Position numbers and translations under genes: made by a program
Shown here: piece by piece, positions 53,551 to 62,306 of the stretch
Layout: each line of letters begins with the position of its first letter
How positions within the stretch are numbered: position 1 is the first letter of the stretch
Source: an uncultured Paracoccaceae bacterium
Lineage (GTDB): Bacteria; Pseudomonadota; Alphaproteobacteria; Rhodobacterales; Rhodobacteraceae
Length of the DNA stretch: 64,000 nucleotides
Assembly: GCA_947501555.1 (NCBI GenBank)
Contig: CANMWG010000001.1
Location: 2,294,001-2,358,000, forward strand
Reading direction: 5' to 3'
The notes under the pieces: generated by a model
The model's input: only the letters and a program-made list of their open reading frames with translations
Told to the model about the DNA's origin: nothing
Databases searched by the model: none

Positions 53551-55285
53551 CTTCAGCCCACCTAAAGATCGCGGCAATAACCGATTTGAAATCTTGATCG
53601 GCGTCTTTCATTTCTGGGCCGATTATAGTTCGCCCCGCATACTCCATCGCGGTGACATTTTTTAACCAAGGATTATTTTTCTGCTTGGATGCCTTGGCAA
53701 GCATGGCCCTGGTATCTTGGCTAATCTCCCCCACCAGGGCTTCGGATTCAAAAGCATCAAGGTCGAGAGCATTGGCGGATGCCGATTTGATCCATTGATC
53801 GATGCTGTCCCGGCCATGCAAGTCGATCGCATAAGCGACAAGTACTTCGACTGCCGTGTCGGAGACGCCCTGAAAGATCGCATCTTCGATCGCTTGACCA
53901 GGTTGCCATTTGAAAACAGCCCCTCCAGCCCCTTCAAAAGCTGTTTCAGCGGCTGCATCGGGTTGTTTGTCATCATCCCTGAAGACTGCGACGGGGTAGC
54001 ATAGTTCAACAAGTGCTTGCCCCCTCCCGATAACTTTGGAGACGCCTCCACCATCAGCAAGAGAAACACCGCGAGCCGCGAGAGGTCGGTACGCGGTATT
54101 TGATGAAAAACAGGCATCCAGTCCGCGAAGAAAGCCAACTTCGCTGGCTCCTTCACAAACAATGACCCGGCTGGAAAGAAAAGCTTCAGGGTGTGAACGG
54201 ATCGTACCTTGGGCGGCGTCTTCAATACCTGCCTGCATCGCCTCATGACTTCCGCCGTCAGTCTTGCGCAGTACAAAAAGCTGGTTCCCGGAAAGCTCTC
54301 TCAAAGCTGTCGGTGAGTGGGTTGTAACAAATGCTTGCAGTGGCGGATTTGTCTCCTTTGCCCCCAAAGACGACAGCAGCCGAATAATTCGATGTGGTTC
54401 AAGACCATACTCGAGCTCATCGATCAATATCAGCGAGGATTTCTCGGCAGCGGCCCGCTGCAATCCTGCAATGAGAAGCCGAATTGAGCCTACACCTAGA
54501 TTTCTCAATGGCACGCCCTTGGCGTCATGAAGCGAAACTGTACCGCCGGAAAAACTGACACTATGTGCGTCAAGCAGTGCCTTGGCATCTGTTCCCCCTT
54601 CGATCCCAAGAGAAGAAGCTGTTGTCCGCACAGTTTTGAGTGTTTCACGCAACTCTTTCTGCGCATCATCGCCGAATGTGTCTCGTGCAATTCTGGCGGC
54701 GTTGATAAGGGCTGCTGAGGCATTCGCTGTTTCATCGTTCAGTTTGTTCAGTACGGAACCGCGCCGCCAACTGAGATTGTAGTCACTCAAAGCTCCAAGG
54801 CGGTTGGGAGCAAGCCTCTGCCTGTCGCCCCAGGACAAGCTGCGCGAAATGCCCTGCGCTGTTGCACGATCTGAAACCAGGTCCCACTTGGGTTCTAGGT
54901 CGTCTCGAATTTCCAACTGCAGGCAAAGAACAGTCTCCGCATCCTTTTCTGGTTCCTCCAGAAATTCGCCAGTTTCGGCGCGAAAGCCACGAAGAAAATG
55001 GCCATACGCGTCGAGGCTCTTCAAGCCGTCTTCCAGATCGCCAATCGTAAGTTTGATGCAAATTGGTTCATCGACGTTCATCTCGAAGAAATCTGCGTCT
55101 GAAATAGTGAGGTTCCGGCGCGCGCCCAGACAGTAGTCGATGGCATCGAGTATGGTTGTTTTTCCACTATCTCCCGGCCCGATTAAGCAATTGATGCCGG
55201 AAGACGGCCTCCATGAAAGAGAATGTATCGAGCGAAAATTTCTGATTTCTATATTTCTTATTCTGGCCACGGTGCTTCCATACAA
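53543..55285 (-). CDS. OLD-family ATPase/TOPRIM endonuclease, Gabija GajA-like
   Basis: 580 residues, very near the usual GajA length. The ATPase half has Walker A GPGDSGKT (36–43), the ABC-type signature region LGVGSIRLL (263–271) and Walker B ILIDELEYGLEP (286–297), with a His-loop VTTHSP. The TOPRIM nuclease half has CEGASE (Glu378) and FRDDDK (Asp437–Asp439). Co-translation with a UvrD-like helicase marks a class 2 OLD system. It is the upstream gene of the pair on the minus strand. Confidence 0.88.
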   Translation of the reverse strand: MYGSTVARIRNIEIRNFRSIHSLSWRPSSGINCLIGPGDSGKTTILDAIDYCLGARRNLTISDADFFEMNVDEPICIKLTIGDLEDGLKSLDAYGHFLRGFRAETGEFLEEPEKDAETVLCLQLEIRDDLEPKWDLVSDRATAQGISRSLSWGDRQRLAPNRLGALSDYNLSWRRGSVLNKLNDETANASAALINAARIARDTFGDDAQKELRETLKTVRTTASSLGIEGGTDAKALLDAHSVSFSGGTVSLHDAKGVPLRNLGVGSIRLLIAGLQRAAAEKSSLILIDELEYGLEPHRIIRLLSSLGAKETNPPLQAFVTTHSPTALRELSGNQLFVLRKTDGGSHEAMQAGIEDAAQGTIRSHPEAFLSSRVIVCEGASEVGFLRGLDACFSSNTAYRPLAARGVSLADGGGVSKVIGRGQALVELCYPVAVFRDDDKQPDAAAETAFEGAGGAVFKWQPGQAIEDAIFQGVSDTAVEVLVAYAIDLHGRDSIDQWIKSASANALDLDAFESEALVGEISQDTRAMLAKASKQKNNPWLKNVTAMEYAGRTIIGPEMKDADQDFKSVIAAIFRWAEDA

Positions 55286-55458
55286 AAAATTTTACAACTC
55301 TCGGATGAACGCACAATAACGGAACAACTTCAACCAAAGACAGTTGATCAGCCCCGAATGAACGCAAATTCAATGGAATAGCAAAAATGCGTTTGAAATT
55401 GTTCCTGATTTCAGCCTCCATTGAGTGGTTAATCTTTGGTCACACTCGAGAAGCTAAG

Positions 55459-57333
55459 CTAAGCATCGCTTCTACCGAAGAATGCTTCGACATCGACCCG
55501 TAGATACAGGTGACCAAATCCCTCACTTCCAGCCGAAAATGGCTTAACCCCGCCAGCTTGCAACCTACTCACAAGAGTTCTCCAATCCACGTCGTATTCA
55601 GAAGCCATCGATGCTTGGGTAACAAACTTTTCATGAAACGCCGAAATATCGCTTTCGGTGACGTAAAAACGCTTCACACCAGACTTTGTCACGATCACAT
55701 AGCTTGCCGACGTATGTCTGGCGCCCACAAGTCGTACGAACGCTTGATCTTCTCTCATGCCGACGGAACGTCCAAATGCTGCTGCCGTGCAGATGACCTC
55801 AGGCGGGAGGCGTGGCCTAGTCGTGACTTCATGGGCATTCTTGGCCGCGATTTTATTTATTTCAGCTTTGGAGACACAGAAGCTTCTGTACCCGTCAACG
55901 CCTTCGAACCTGGCAAGCTGTAAGCTTCCATCCCGTATGGCTCTTATTATGAATTCAACCGCCAATTTTGTTCTCGACTTAGCTTGCTGGATAACTTCCC
56001 AGTGCTCTTCGTCTGTCACCGTTTTTACTACCAAATCGCTGAGATCACTAACAAGCTTTGTCCCATCTTCGATGCGCCAAGGCGACTTAACGGTTGAGAT
56101 GCTCGTGACAGGAATGAGTAACCTTGCCTCAACCAGGGATTGAAATTGTTTGCGTGTTGCGCCCATTGCCTCACATATAGCGATCGGGCCCACTAATTTT
56201 GGGATTTCTGCGATCAGTTTGGCATACCTTGTTGCATCAAAGGTTTTTCGAGATGCTGGCCTCGTGTCATCCGCAGGGTAGGCTCCCGCCTCAACAAGAA
56301 GTTGGTCCAAAAACTTCTCACCCACTCCCGCTTCTTGAGCTGCAGACAACAAGCAATGAAGTTTTCTTTCTGGTAGTGTAAAGCCTAGAATGTCTTCATT
56401 TGCGGCGACAGGCCAAACCTGAATAATGCTGTCCCAGAGGACGTGCCGAAACCCGTCAAAAGCACGATCGTTGCGATGCGCTCTGGCGAGGCTTCTGTAT
56501 AGATCGCCAAAGGCCTTGTTTGGTAGATCACCTGCACCTGAAGCGTCGGCAGCAAGTTTTTTGTAGGCATCGCTGACCGCGTCGTTCCCTTTTGATGCTA
56601 TGTCAAAACCTGTGCGTTGTGCAGCCCTCATATAAGTGAATTCGTTAGGGTGTTTCTCGTTTCGCAGCCGCAACATCTCTGTTCCTAGAAGTCGGCAAAA
56701 TGCTGTCGCTGCGTAGAGGGAATTATCAACTAGGCACGTGGGATCATGTCCGTTTTCGAGGCGCTGATCGAGCCACAGATCATAAGCGGTCGGCCGAATT
56801 TGCGCCTGATCAAATAATCCGTCTTGAATGTCCTTGGAAACTTCGAAAAGCCTTGCTCCGATGTTGAAGCGTTCAACAGGCCTTTTCCGCTCCCACAGTG
56901 TAACTAATGGGTGTTTGTGTCGAACGCAGACTAACATATCTCGCAGTTGCCATTCACCGCGCATCGCCATCGCTGCCAATGGCCTTTCTGGATCCGTTTC
57001 AGCATCTTCTTGCAAGCAAATGGGGCATCCACGAACCCTTGGGTTCTTCAGGGCGCGGGAAACGAACTCCTCACCACGGAAAATCATACGCACATCGTCG
57101 GATTTTTCCGCTGTCCACGCTCTCAAAGTAGAGACAGACTTGGCATCGAGGCCACCGATCGCAGCGATGATATTCAGAACCTCCTCATTTGGGTCGATCA
57201 GCTTCTTTATCGAGAAGCCCATATCTACACAGAAATCCACTGTATCCACCCGGTTCATTGCGGCCATGCGTGAAACGAATGAATGCAACGTTTCACGGTG
57301 AATGGGTTCAGGTCTTAGAGCTAACGGCTTCAT
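55459..57333 (-). CDS. Stand-alone TniQ-domain protein
   Basis: About 624 residues from ATG 57,333; the upstream part of the frame lacks TniQ similarity. The first 200 residues match TniQ: LALRPEPIHRETLHSFVSRM, then a zinc site with CPICLQED and LVCVRHKHPL. The long C-terminal part (about 400 residues) has helical segments resembling MerR/HTH-like helices (AICEAMGATRKQFQSLVEAR) but no clear family. TniQ normally works with Tn7/Tn5053-type transposases, yet no tniA or tniB is visible here. It is divergent from hsdM. Confidence 0.8.
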   Translation of the reverse strand: MKPLALRPEPIHRETLHSFVSRMAAMNRVDTVDFCVDMGFSIKKLIDPNEEVLNIIAAIGGLDAKSVSTLRAWTAEKSDDVRMIFRGEEFVSRALKNPRVRGCPICLQEDAETDPERPLAAMAMRGEWQLRDMLVCVRHKHPLVTLWERKRPVERFNIGARLFEVSKDIQDGLFDQAQIRPTAYDLWLDQRLENGHDPTCLVDNSLYAATAFCRLLGTEMLRLRNEKHPNEFTYMRAAQRTGFDIASKGNDAVSDAYKKLAADASGAGDLPNKAFGDLYRSLARAHRNDRAFDGFRHVLWDSIIQVWPVAANEDILGFTLPERKLHCLLSAAQEAGVGEKFLDQLLVEAGAYPADDTRPASRKTFDATRYAKLIAEIPKLVGPIAICEAMGATRKQFQSLVEARLLIPVTSISTVKSPWRIEDGTKLVSDLSDLVVKTVTDEEHWEVIQQAKSRTKLAVEFIIRAIRDGSLQLARFEGVDGYRSFCVSKAEINKIAAKNAHEVTTRPRLPPEVICTAAAFGRSVGMREDQAFVRLVGARHTSASYVIVTKSGVKRFYVTESDISAFHEKFVTQASMASEYDVDWRTLVSRLQAGGVKPFSAGSEGFGHLYLRVDVEAFFGRSDA

Positions 57334-57495
57334 GAAAGATCTTTGTATCAGGCTAAGGGGGGTGTACCCCAATAAAGGTGTCAGACAACTGAAAAGCGGT
57401 ACTTCCAGCCGATTGAAGTCTAAACTGATATAGGCCACTACTCGTGGATAAGTTGTCCCTCGAATTCGACGGGCTTAAAATATTTGAGGACATAA

Positions 57496-59016
57496 ATGAG
57501 CATTGAAAAGACGCTATTTGCAGCTGCGGACAAAATGCGCGGTTCGATGGACGCCGGTGAATATAAACACATCGCACTTGGTATGTTGTTCTTGCGCTAT
57601 GTATCGATGTCTTTTGAGCGCTTACATACCCGGCTAAGCGAGGACGAATACTCTGACGCTGAGGACCGCGATGAATACTTGGCCGAGAGCATCTTCTGGG
57701 TGCCGGAAAAGGCGCGCTGGTCCATGCTCGCCAAGCAATCCAAAGACTCCAAAATCGGTATCATGATCGATGACGCCATGCGCGCGATTGAGGCTGACAA
57801 CGAAACCCTCAAAGGCGCATTACCCAAGGTCTTCGGCAAGGAAAGCGTCGATCGTGCTATGCTCACCGGTCTGATGGACCTGTTTTCTAACATTAAGCTG
57901 GAAGGCACCAAGGACGACTTCGACCTGATTGGGCGCATCTACGAATACTGCATTGGTGAGTTCGCAGGCGCTGAAGGCAAGCGTGGCGGCGAATTCTACA
58001 CGCCCAAATCAATCGTCGACACACTGATCGAGATGATCGAACCCACCAAGGGCCGCGTCTATGATCCTTGCTGCGGCACCGGTGGTTTCTTTGTGCAATC
58101 TGAGAAATTCATCGACGCACATTCCGGCCAGATCGGCGACATCGCCATCTACGGTCAGGAACGCAACCACACTACCTTTGGTCTAGCCCGCATGAACCTT
58201 GCCATTCGCGGCATCTTTGCCGACATCCGGTGGAATTCCGAAGGTACGCTGGTGAAGGATGCTTTCCCCGATGAACGCTTTGACTACATCCTCGCCAATC
58301 CGCCCTTCAACATCTCTGACTGGTCGGGCGAACTACTGCGTGAAGACACGCGCTGGAAATACGGTGCGCCGCCTGTGGGCAATGCCAACTTTGGCTGGAT
58401 CCAGCATATCCACCATCACCTGTCGGCGTCGGGCATTGGCGGCGTGGTCATGGCCAACGGCTCCATGTCGTCGATGTCAGGAGGCGAGGGAGATATCCGG
58501 CGCGCCTTGGTGGAACGCGACGCGGTGGACGCCATGGTGGCACTGCCAGGGCAGCTGTTTTACGGCACGCAAATACCGGCTTGCCTATGGATCATGGCCA
58601 AGGACAAATCCAACGGCATCGCCAAGGACGCCAAGCTGCGCGATCGGCGGGGTGAGGTGCTGTTCATCGACGCCCGCAAGATGGGCGCGTTGGTGCCTGG
58701 TAGCCGGAAGCAAAAAGAGATGTCAGAGGAAGAGGTCGCAAGAATCGCTCGGGCCTATCACGCTTGGCGGGGGGAGCCGGATGCTGGGGCGTATGAGGAC
58801 GTGCCGGGCTTCTGCAAATCCGCCAGCATGGATGAGATCGCCAAGCATAACTACGTGCTGACCCCGGGCCGCTATGTGGGCGCAGGGGCAGTGGAGGATG
58901 ATGGCGAACAATTCGAGGAGAAGTTCACCCGCCTGATGGGGGAACTGCGTGGTCAATTCGCCAAGGGTCGGCGGTTGGAGAAGGAGATCGAGGAACGATT
59001 GGGGGCGTTGGGATGA
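57496..59016 (+). CDS. hsdM: Type I restriction-modification system methyltransferase subunit HsdM
   Basis: 506 residues, an N6-adenine methyltransferase. The N-terminal helical domain (LFAAADKMRGSMDAGEYKHI) precedes the catalytic fold with the SAM-binding motif I DPCCGTGGFFVQS and motif IV ANPPFNISDW. It forms M2S with HsdS and adds R subunits for cleavage. HsdS follows with a 4-bp ATGA overlap. Confidence 0.96.
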   Translation: MSIEKTLFAAADKMRGSMDAGEYKHIALGMLFLRYVSMSFERLHTRLSEDEYSDAEDRDEYLAESIFWVPEKARWSMLAKQSKDSKIGIMIDDAMRAIEADNETLKGALPKVFGKESVDRAMLTGLMDLFSNIKLEGTKDDFDLIGRIYEYCIGEFAGAEGKRGGEFYTPKSIVDTLIEMIEPTKGRVYDPCCGTGGFFVQSEKFIDAHSGQIGDIAIYGQERNHTTFGLARMNLAIRGIFADIRWNSEGTLVKDAFPDERFDYILANPPFNISDWSGELLREDTRWKYGAPPVGNANFGWIQHIHHHLSASGIGGVVMANGSMSSMSGGEGDIRRALVERDAVDAMVALPGQLFYGTQIPACLWIMAKDKSNGIAKDAKLRDRRGEVLFIDARKMGALVPGSRKQKEMSEEEVARIARAYHAWRGEPDAGAYEDVPGFCKSASMDEIAKHNYVLTPGRYVGAGAVEDDGEQFEEKFTRLMGELRGQFAKGRRLEKEIEERLGALG

Positions 59017-60374
59017 AGCCTTTTTCCGAAATTGGCGAACTTGTTGAGCAAAAAGTGATCTCCTTGCAGACAGGGCCGTTTGGATCACAACTTCATTCCT
59101 ACGACTACATAGAAAACGGCGTGCCAGTTGTTCCAACAGAAGGCATTCAAGGGGGTCGTCTGGACCACTCCGTCTTACCAAAAATCTCGGCAGAAAAGGC
59201 ATCAGAGCTGTCCCGCCACAAGTTGTTGGTCGGTGATGTTCTCTTTGCTCGCCGTGGCGCGCAAGCGACAGGAAAAACCGCGCGTGTAAGAGACAATGAA
59301 GCCGGGTTCATTTGCGGAACAGGGGCAATCCGAGCACGCATTCACGGAGAAGCTGTCTTAAACCGAGACTTCTTTGCCTGGTTCCTTACGACTCCAGATA
59401 CTGTTGCTTGGATCCGCGAGCAGGCGATCGGCGCAACGATGCCTAACCTCAATCCAGGCATTATCAAAAGGATTGAGGTTCCCCTCTTTCCGCTGTCAGA
59501 ACAACGCGAGATCGCGTCGATCCTCGGGGCTTTGGATGACAAAATCGAGCTGAACCGCAAGACGGCGGCGACGTTGGAGGAGATGGCGCGGGCGTTGTAT
59601 CGGTCTTGGTTCGTCGATTTCGACCCCGTCCACGCCAAAGCCTCAGGCCGCACACCCTCTCACATGGACGCCACCACCGCCGCCCTCTTCCCCGACAGCT
59701 TCGGCGAGGATGGCCTGCCGGAGGCGTGGGAGTGGCACACTTTCGAGGACCTTTACACCGTCTTGGAAACAGGAAGACGCCCCAAGGGCGGTGTCTCGGA
59801 GATTTCTAAGGGTGTTCCAAGCATCGGAGCGGAAAGCATCAAGCGCGTTGGCGTTTTCGATTATGGGAAAACGAAGTTTGTTCCCCGCGACTACTTCGAG
59901 GGTATGAAAAAGGGAAAGCTCGCTGATGGTGACGTGCTTGTCTACAAAGACGGCGGGAAACCCGGGGAACTTCGGCCTGCGGTTTCCTATGTTTCGGAAG
60001 GTTTCCCGTTTTCTGAGGCTTGCATCAACGAGCACGTCTTCAGGGTTCGAGTAAAGGAGGAGTTAGGCCAGCACATCGCCTATCTCGCGCTCTCGGAAGA
60101 ACATTGCATGTGGCAAATGCGAGAATTGGCAACAGGAGTGGCCCAACCGGGACTCAATCAATCAGCAATGAAGGCTCTTGCAACGATTTTGCCGGACGAT
60201 CCCGTTTTGTTGACCGCCTTCACAAAGTTGGTTCAACCACTGCTTGATGGCTGCAACGAAAAAGCTGTGGAAAGCCAAACCCTCGCCACCCTCCGCGACG
60301 CGCTCTTGCCGCGCCTGATGTCTGGCGAGTTGCGCGTGGGCGCGGCCCACGAACAGGTGGAGGAGGTTGTATGA
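59013..60374 (+). CDS. hsdS: Type I restriction-modification system specificity subunit HsdS
   Basis: 453 residues with two target recognition domains, each followed by a conserved helical spacer. The first half has VPVVPTEGIQGGRLD, TMPNLNPGIIKRIEVPLFP and the spacer EQREIASILGALDDKIELN. The second half has GVAQPGLNQSAMKALATILP and LRDALLPRLMSGELRV. It sets the bipartite target sequence of the system. It overlaps hsdM and the next gene by 4 bp each. Confidence 0.95.
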   Translation: MKPFSEIGELVEQKVISLQTGPFGSQLHSYDYIENGVPVVPTEGIQGGRLDHSVLPKISAEKASELSRHKLLVGDVLFARRGAQATGKTARVRDNEAGFICGTGAIRARIHGEAVLNRDFFAWFLTTPDTVAWIREQAIGATMPNLNPGIIKRIEVPLFPLSEQREIASILGALDDKIELNRKTAATLEEMARALYRSWFVDFDPVHAKASGRTPSHMDATTAALFPDSFGEDGLPEAWEWHTFEDLYTVLETGRRPKGGVSEISKGVPSIGAESIKRVGVFDYGKTKFVPRDYFEGMKKGKLADGDVLVYKDGGKPGELRPAVSYVSEGFPFSEACINEHVFRVRVKEELGQHIAYLALSEEHCMWQMRELATGVAQPGLNQSAMKALATILPDDPVLLTAFTKLVQPLLDGCNEKAVESQTLATLRDALLPRLMSGELRVGAAHEQVEEVV

Positions 60375-61159
60375 TGCGCCATCGATCTTTGCATTTCCGG
60401 CGCCATCTACGCGATGTGGGGCGCTGGGTCTGGCGTGAACAGGAGGACGCGCTTCATTTCGGCCTAAAACTTCAGGAAGAAACAATCACGGAGATGCTCC
60501 TCTTACGCATGGCTCGTGATTTCTCATCGTCTGGATTGAAAGTAAACATGTTCAACCGGATCCAAGAAGGCGGTAGCAAGAGATACAAAAAAACCGGAAA
60601 CGGTGCGGATTGGGAGTGGTTCATTGAGACTAATCATTGTGAAGTAGGTTTTCGTATTCAGGCCAAAGTGCTTTTTTCCGGTCTAACGCGCGGAGGTCGC
60701 TTGTCTGTTGGGAAATATGATGGATTGCTGAAAGACAAAAAGCAGACCACTGATTTGATAACGGGTGCCCGACCTAAGCGCTTTAATCCGATATATATAT
60801 TCTACAATCATTCGTGGATTTCGGATCGTGTCTTGTTTTCTGCGTTAAAGGGGTCAAACGTCGCCTCTCCTACCGAATGGGGATGCTCAATTTCCACCGC
60901 AAATTTTATCTTGCATCAAACGGATAATAGTCTTTCCAGCCTTATCGGTGGCATGCTTCCTTGGCATATGTTTTTTGGTTTGGAGAAAGGGTGCGTGGCA
61001 AAGGAAGCCATGTTGAATATGGCAGGCGAACAAGAGTTTTTCTCTGAAACCCCTCGTCCAGAGTGGCTGAACTTCATGCGCGACGGTCCATTTGCGATGG
61101 ACGAGTATTTGGCAGAACGGGACCTCGCTGGCGTCGCGTATTTTAAGATTAAGAGTTGA
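60371..61159 (+). CDS. DUF6615-like protein with nuclease-like motif
   Basis: 262 residues, lower in GC than hsdS. It resembles DUF6615-type proteins: ETITEMLLLRMARDF, then NGADWEWFIETN and FRIQAKVLF. Asp80, Glu82 and the Q-A-K at 97–99 look like a PD-(D/E)xK-type core with Gln for Glu. Inserted between hsdS and hsdR with a 4-bp overlap on hsdS, it is probably part of the operon. Role unknown; an auxiliary nuclease or anti-restriction sensor is possible. Confidence 0.65.
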   Translation: MMRHRSLHFRRHLRDVGRWVWREQEDALHFGLKLQEETITEMLLLRMARDFSSSGLKVNMFNRIQEGGSKRYKKTGNGADWEWFIETNHCEVGFRIQAKVLFSGLTRGGRLSVGKYDGLLKDKKQTTDLITGARPKRFNPIYIFYNHSWISDRVLFSALKGSNVASPTEWGCSISTANFILHQTDNSLSSLIGGMLPWHMFFGLEKGCVAKEAMLNMAGEQEFFSETPRPEWLNFMRDGPFAMDEYLAERDLAGVAYFKIKS

Positions 61160-61169
61160 GAGTTCTTTA

Positions 61170-62306
61170 ATGTTCCAAGTAAACCGTTCCGAAAACCGTC
61201 TAAAGAAGCTTGAAGAAAAGCGTTTTGCCGACCTCAACCTGCGCGAGCGGGAGCACTTGCAAGAGTGGCTGGCCAATCAGCCGGATGCCTTGGGTGAAGA
61301 ACTGTTGATCATTCAGAAGAAATTCGACGGGTTTGCGGACACCCGTGAACGGCTCGACCTTCTGGCGCTCGACAAAGACGGACAGTTGGTTGTGATTGAG
61401 AATAAGCTGGATGACAGCGGTCGAGATGTGACGTGGCAGGCTCTGAAATACACCGCCTATGTGTCGGGACTGACCAAGTCGCAGATCGTTGATATCTATC
61501 AGCAATACCTCGACCGCTATTGTGGCGGCGGAAATGCTGTCGCCAACATTTGCGAGTTTCTCGAAGAAGAAGAGCTGGACGAGGTCGTTCTGAACCCCGG
61601 CAACGATCAGCGCCTGATGTTCATCGCCGCCAATTTCCGCAAAGAAGTGACCGCCACGGTTTTGTGGCTTCGCGAACATGGCATCGACGCGCGATGTTTC
61701 CGCGTGACGCCTTACACTTTCGGAGACGAGTTGTTTGTCGATATTCAACCCGTCATCCCCACCCCAGAAGCTGCGGATTTCATGATTGGGATGGCAGAGA
61801 AAGAGACCGAAGCTCGCGGGGCGCAGGGTGAGCAGAAGAACCGCCACAAATTGCGACGCGACTACTGGGAAATGACGCTCGATGCGCTGAAAGAGGCCGG
61901 CGATACGCTGTATCAAAACATCAGTGCGGGGAAGGACCATTGGCTGAGTGCCGGGTCAGGGCTCCGCTCCTGCCCTTACGCACTCATCTTCGCTAAGTCT
62001 GAGATCAGGGTTGAATTCACTTTTGGCCGGGCCGATGCCGTTGAGAACAAGTGGTTGTTCGATCGGCTGATTGAAAAGAAGGACGAGATCGAAGCCGCGT
62101 TCGGCCATGAGATCGAGTGGCTCCGTCTGGACAACAAGAAGGCCAGCCGCCTGCAGTTTGGGCGCCCTTGCGAAGGATACAACCGCGAAGGCTGGCCTGA
62201 ATACGTGGCTTGGCATGTCGAGCACATGCAGAAGTGGGAACGCGCGTTGAGGGGCCCCTTGGCGGAGTTGAACCAAGGCCTGAAATCCGGGGAGAACCTG
62301 ATCTGA
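61170..62306 (+). CDS. DUF4268/NucS-like domain protein in the type I operon
   Basis: 378 residues from ATG 61,170. The N-terminal part has a nuclease-like core with RLDLLALDKDGQLVVIENKL (Asp63, Glu77, Lys79), typical of PD-(D/E)xK folds near NucS. The C-terminal part carries a DUF4268-like region (RRDYWEMTLDALKEAG … LSAGSGLRSCPYALIF). Its stop overlaps the hsdR start by one base, so it is translated with the R-M genes. Confidence 0.7.
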   Translation: MFQVNRSENRLKKLEEKRFADLNLREREHLQEWLANQPDALGEELLIIQKKFDGFADTRERLDLLALDKDGQLVVIENKLDDSGRDVTWQALKYTAYVSGLTKSQIVDIYQQYLDRYCGGGNAVANICEFLEEEELDEVVLNPGNDQRLMFIAANFRKEVTATVLWLREHGIDARCFRVTPYTFGDELFVDIQPVIPTPEAADFMIGMAEKETEARGAQGEQKNRHKLRRDYWEMTLDALKEAGDTLYQNISAGKDHWLSAGSGLRSCPYALIFAKSEIRVEFTFGRADAVENKWLFDRLIEKKDEIEAAFGHEIEWLRLDNKKASRLQFGRPCEGYNREGWPEYVAWHVEHMQKWERALRGPLAELNQGLKSGENLI

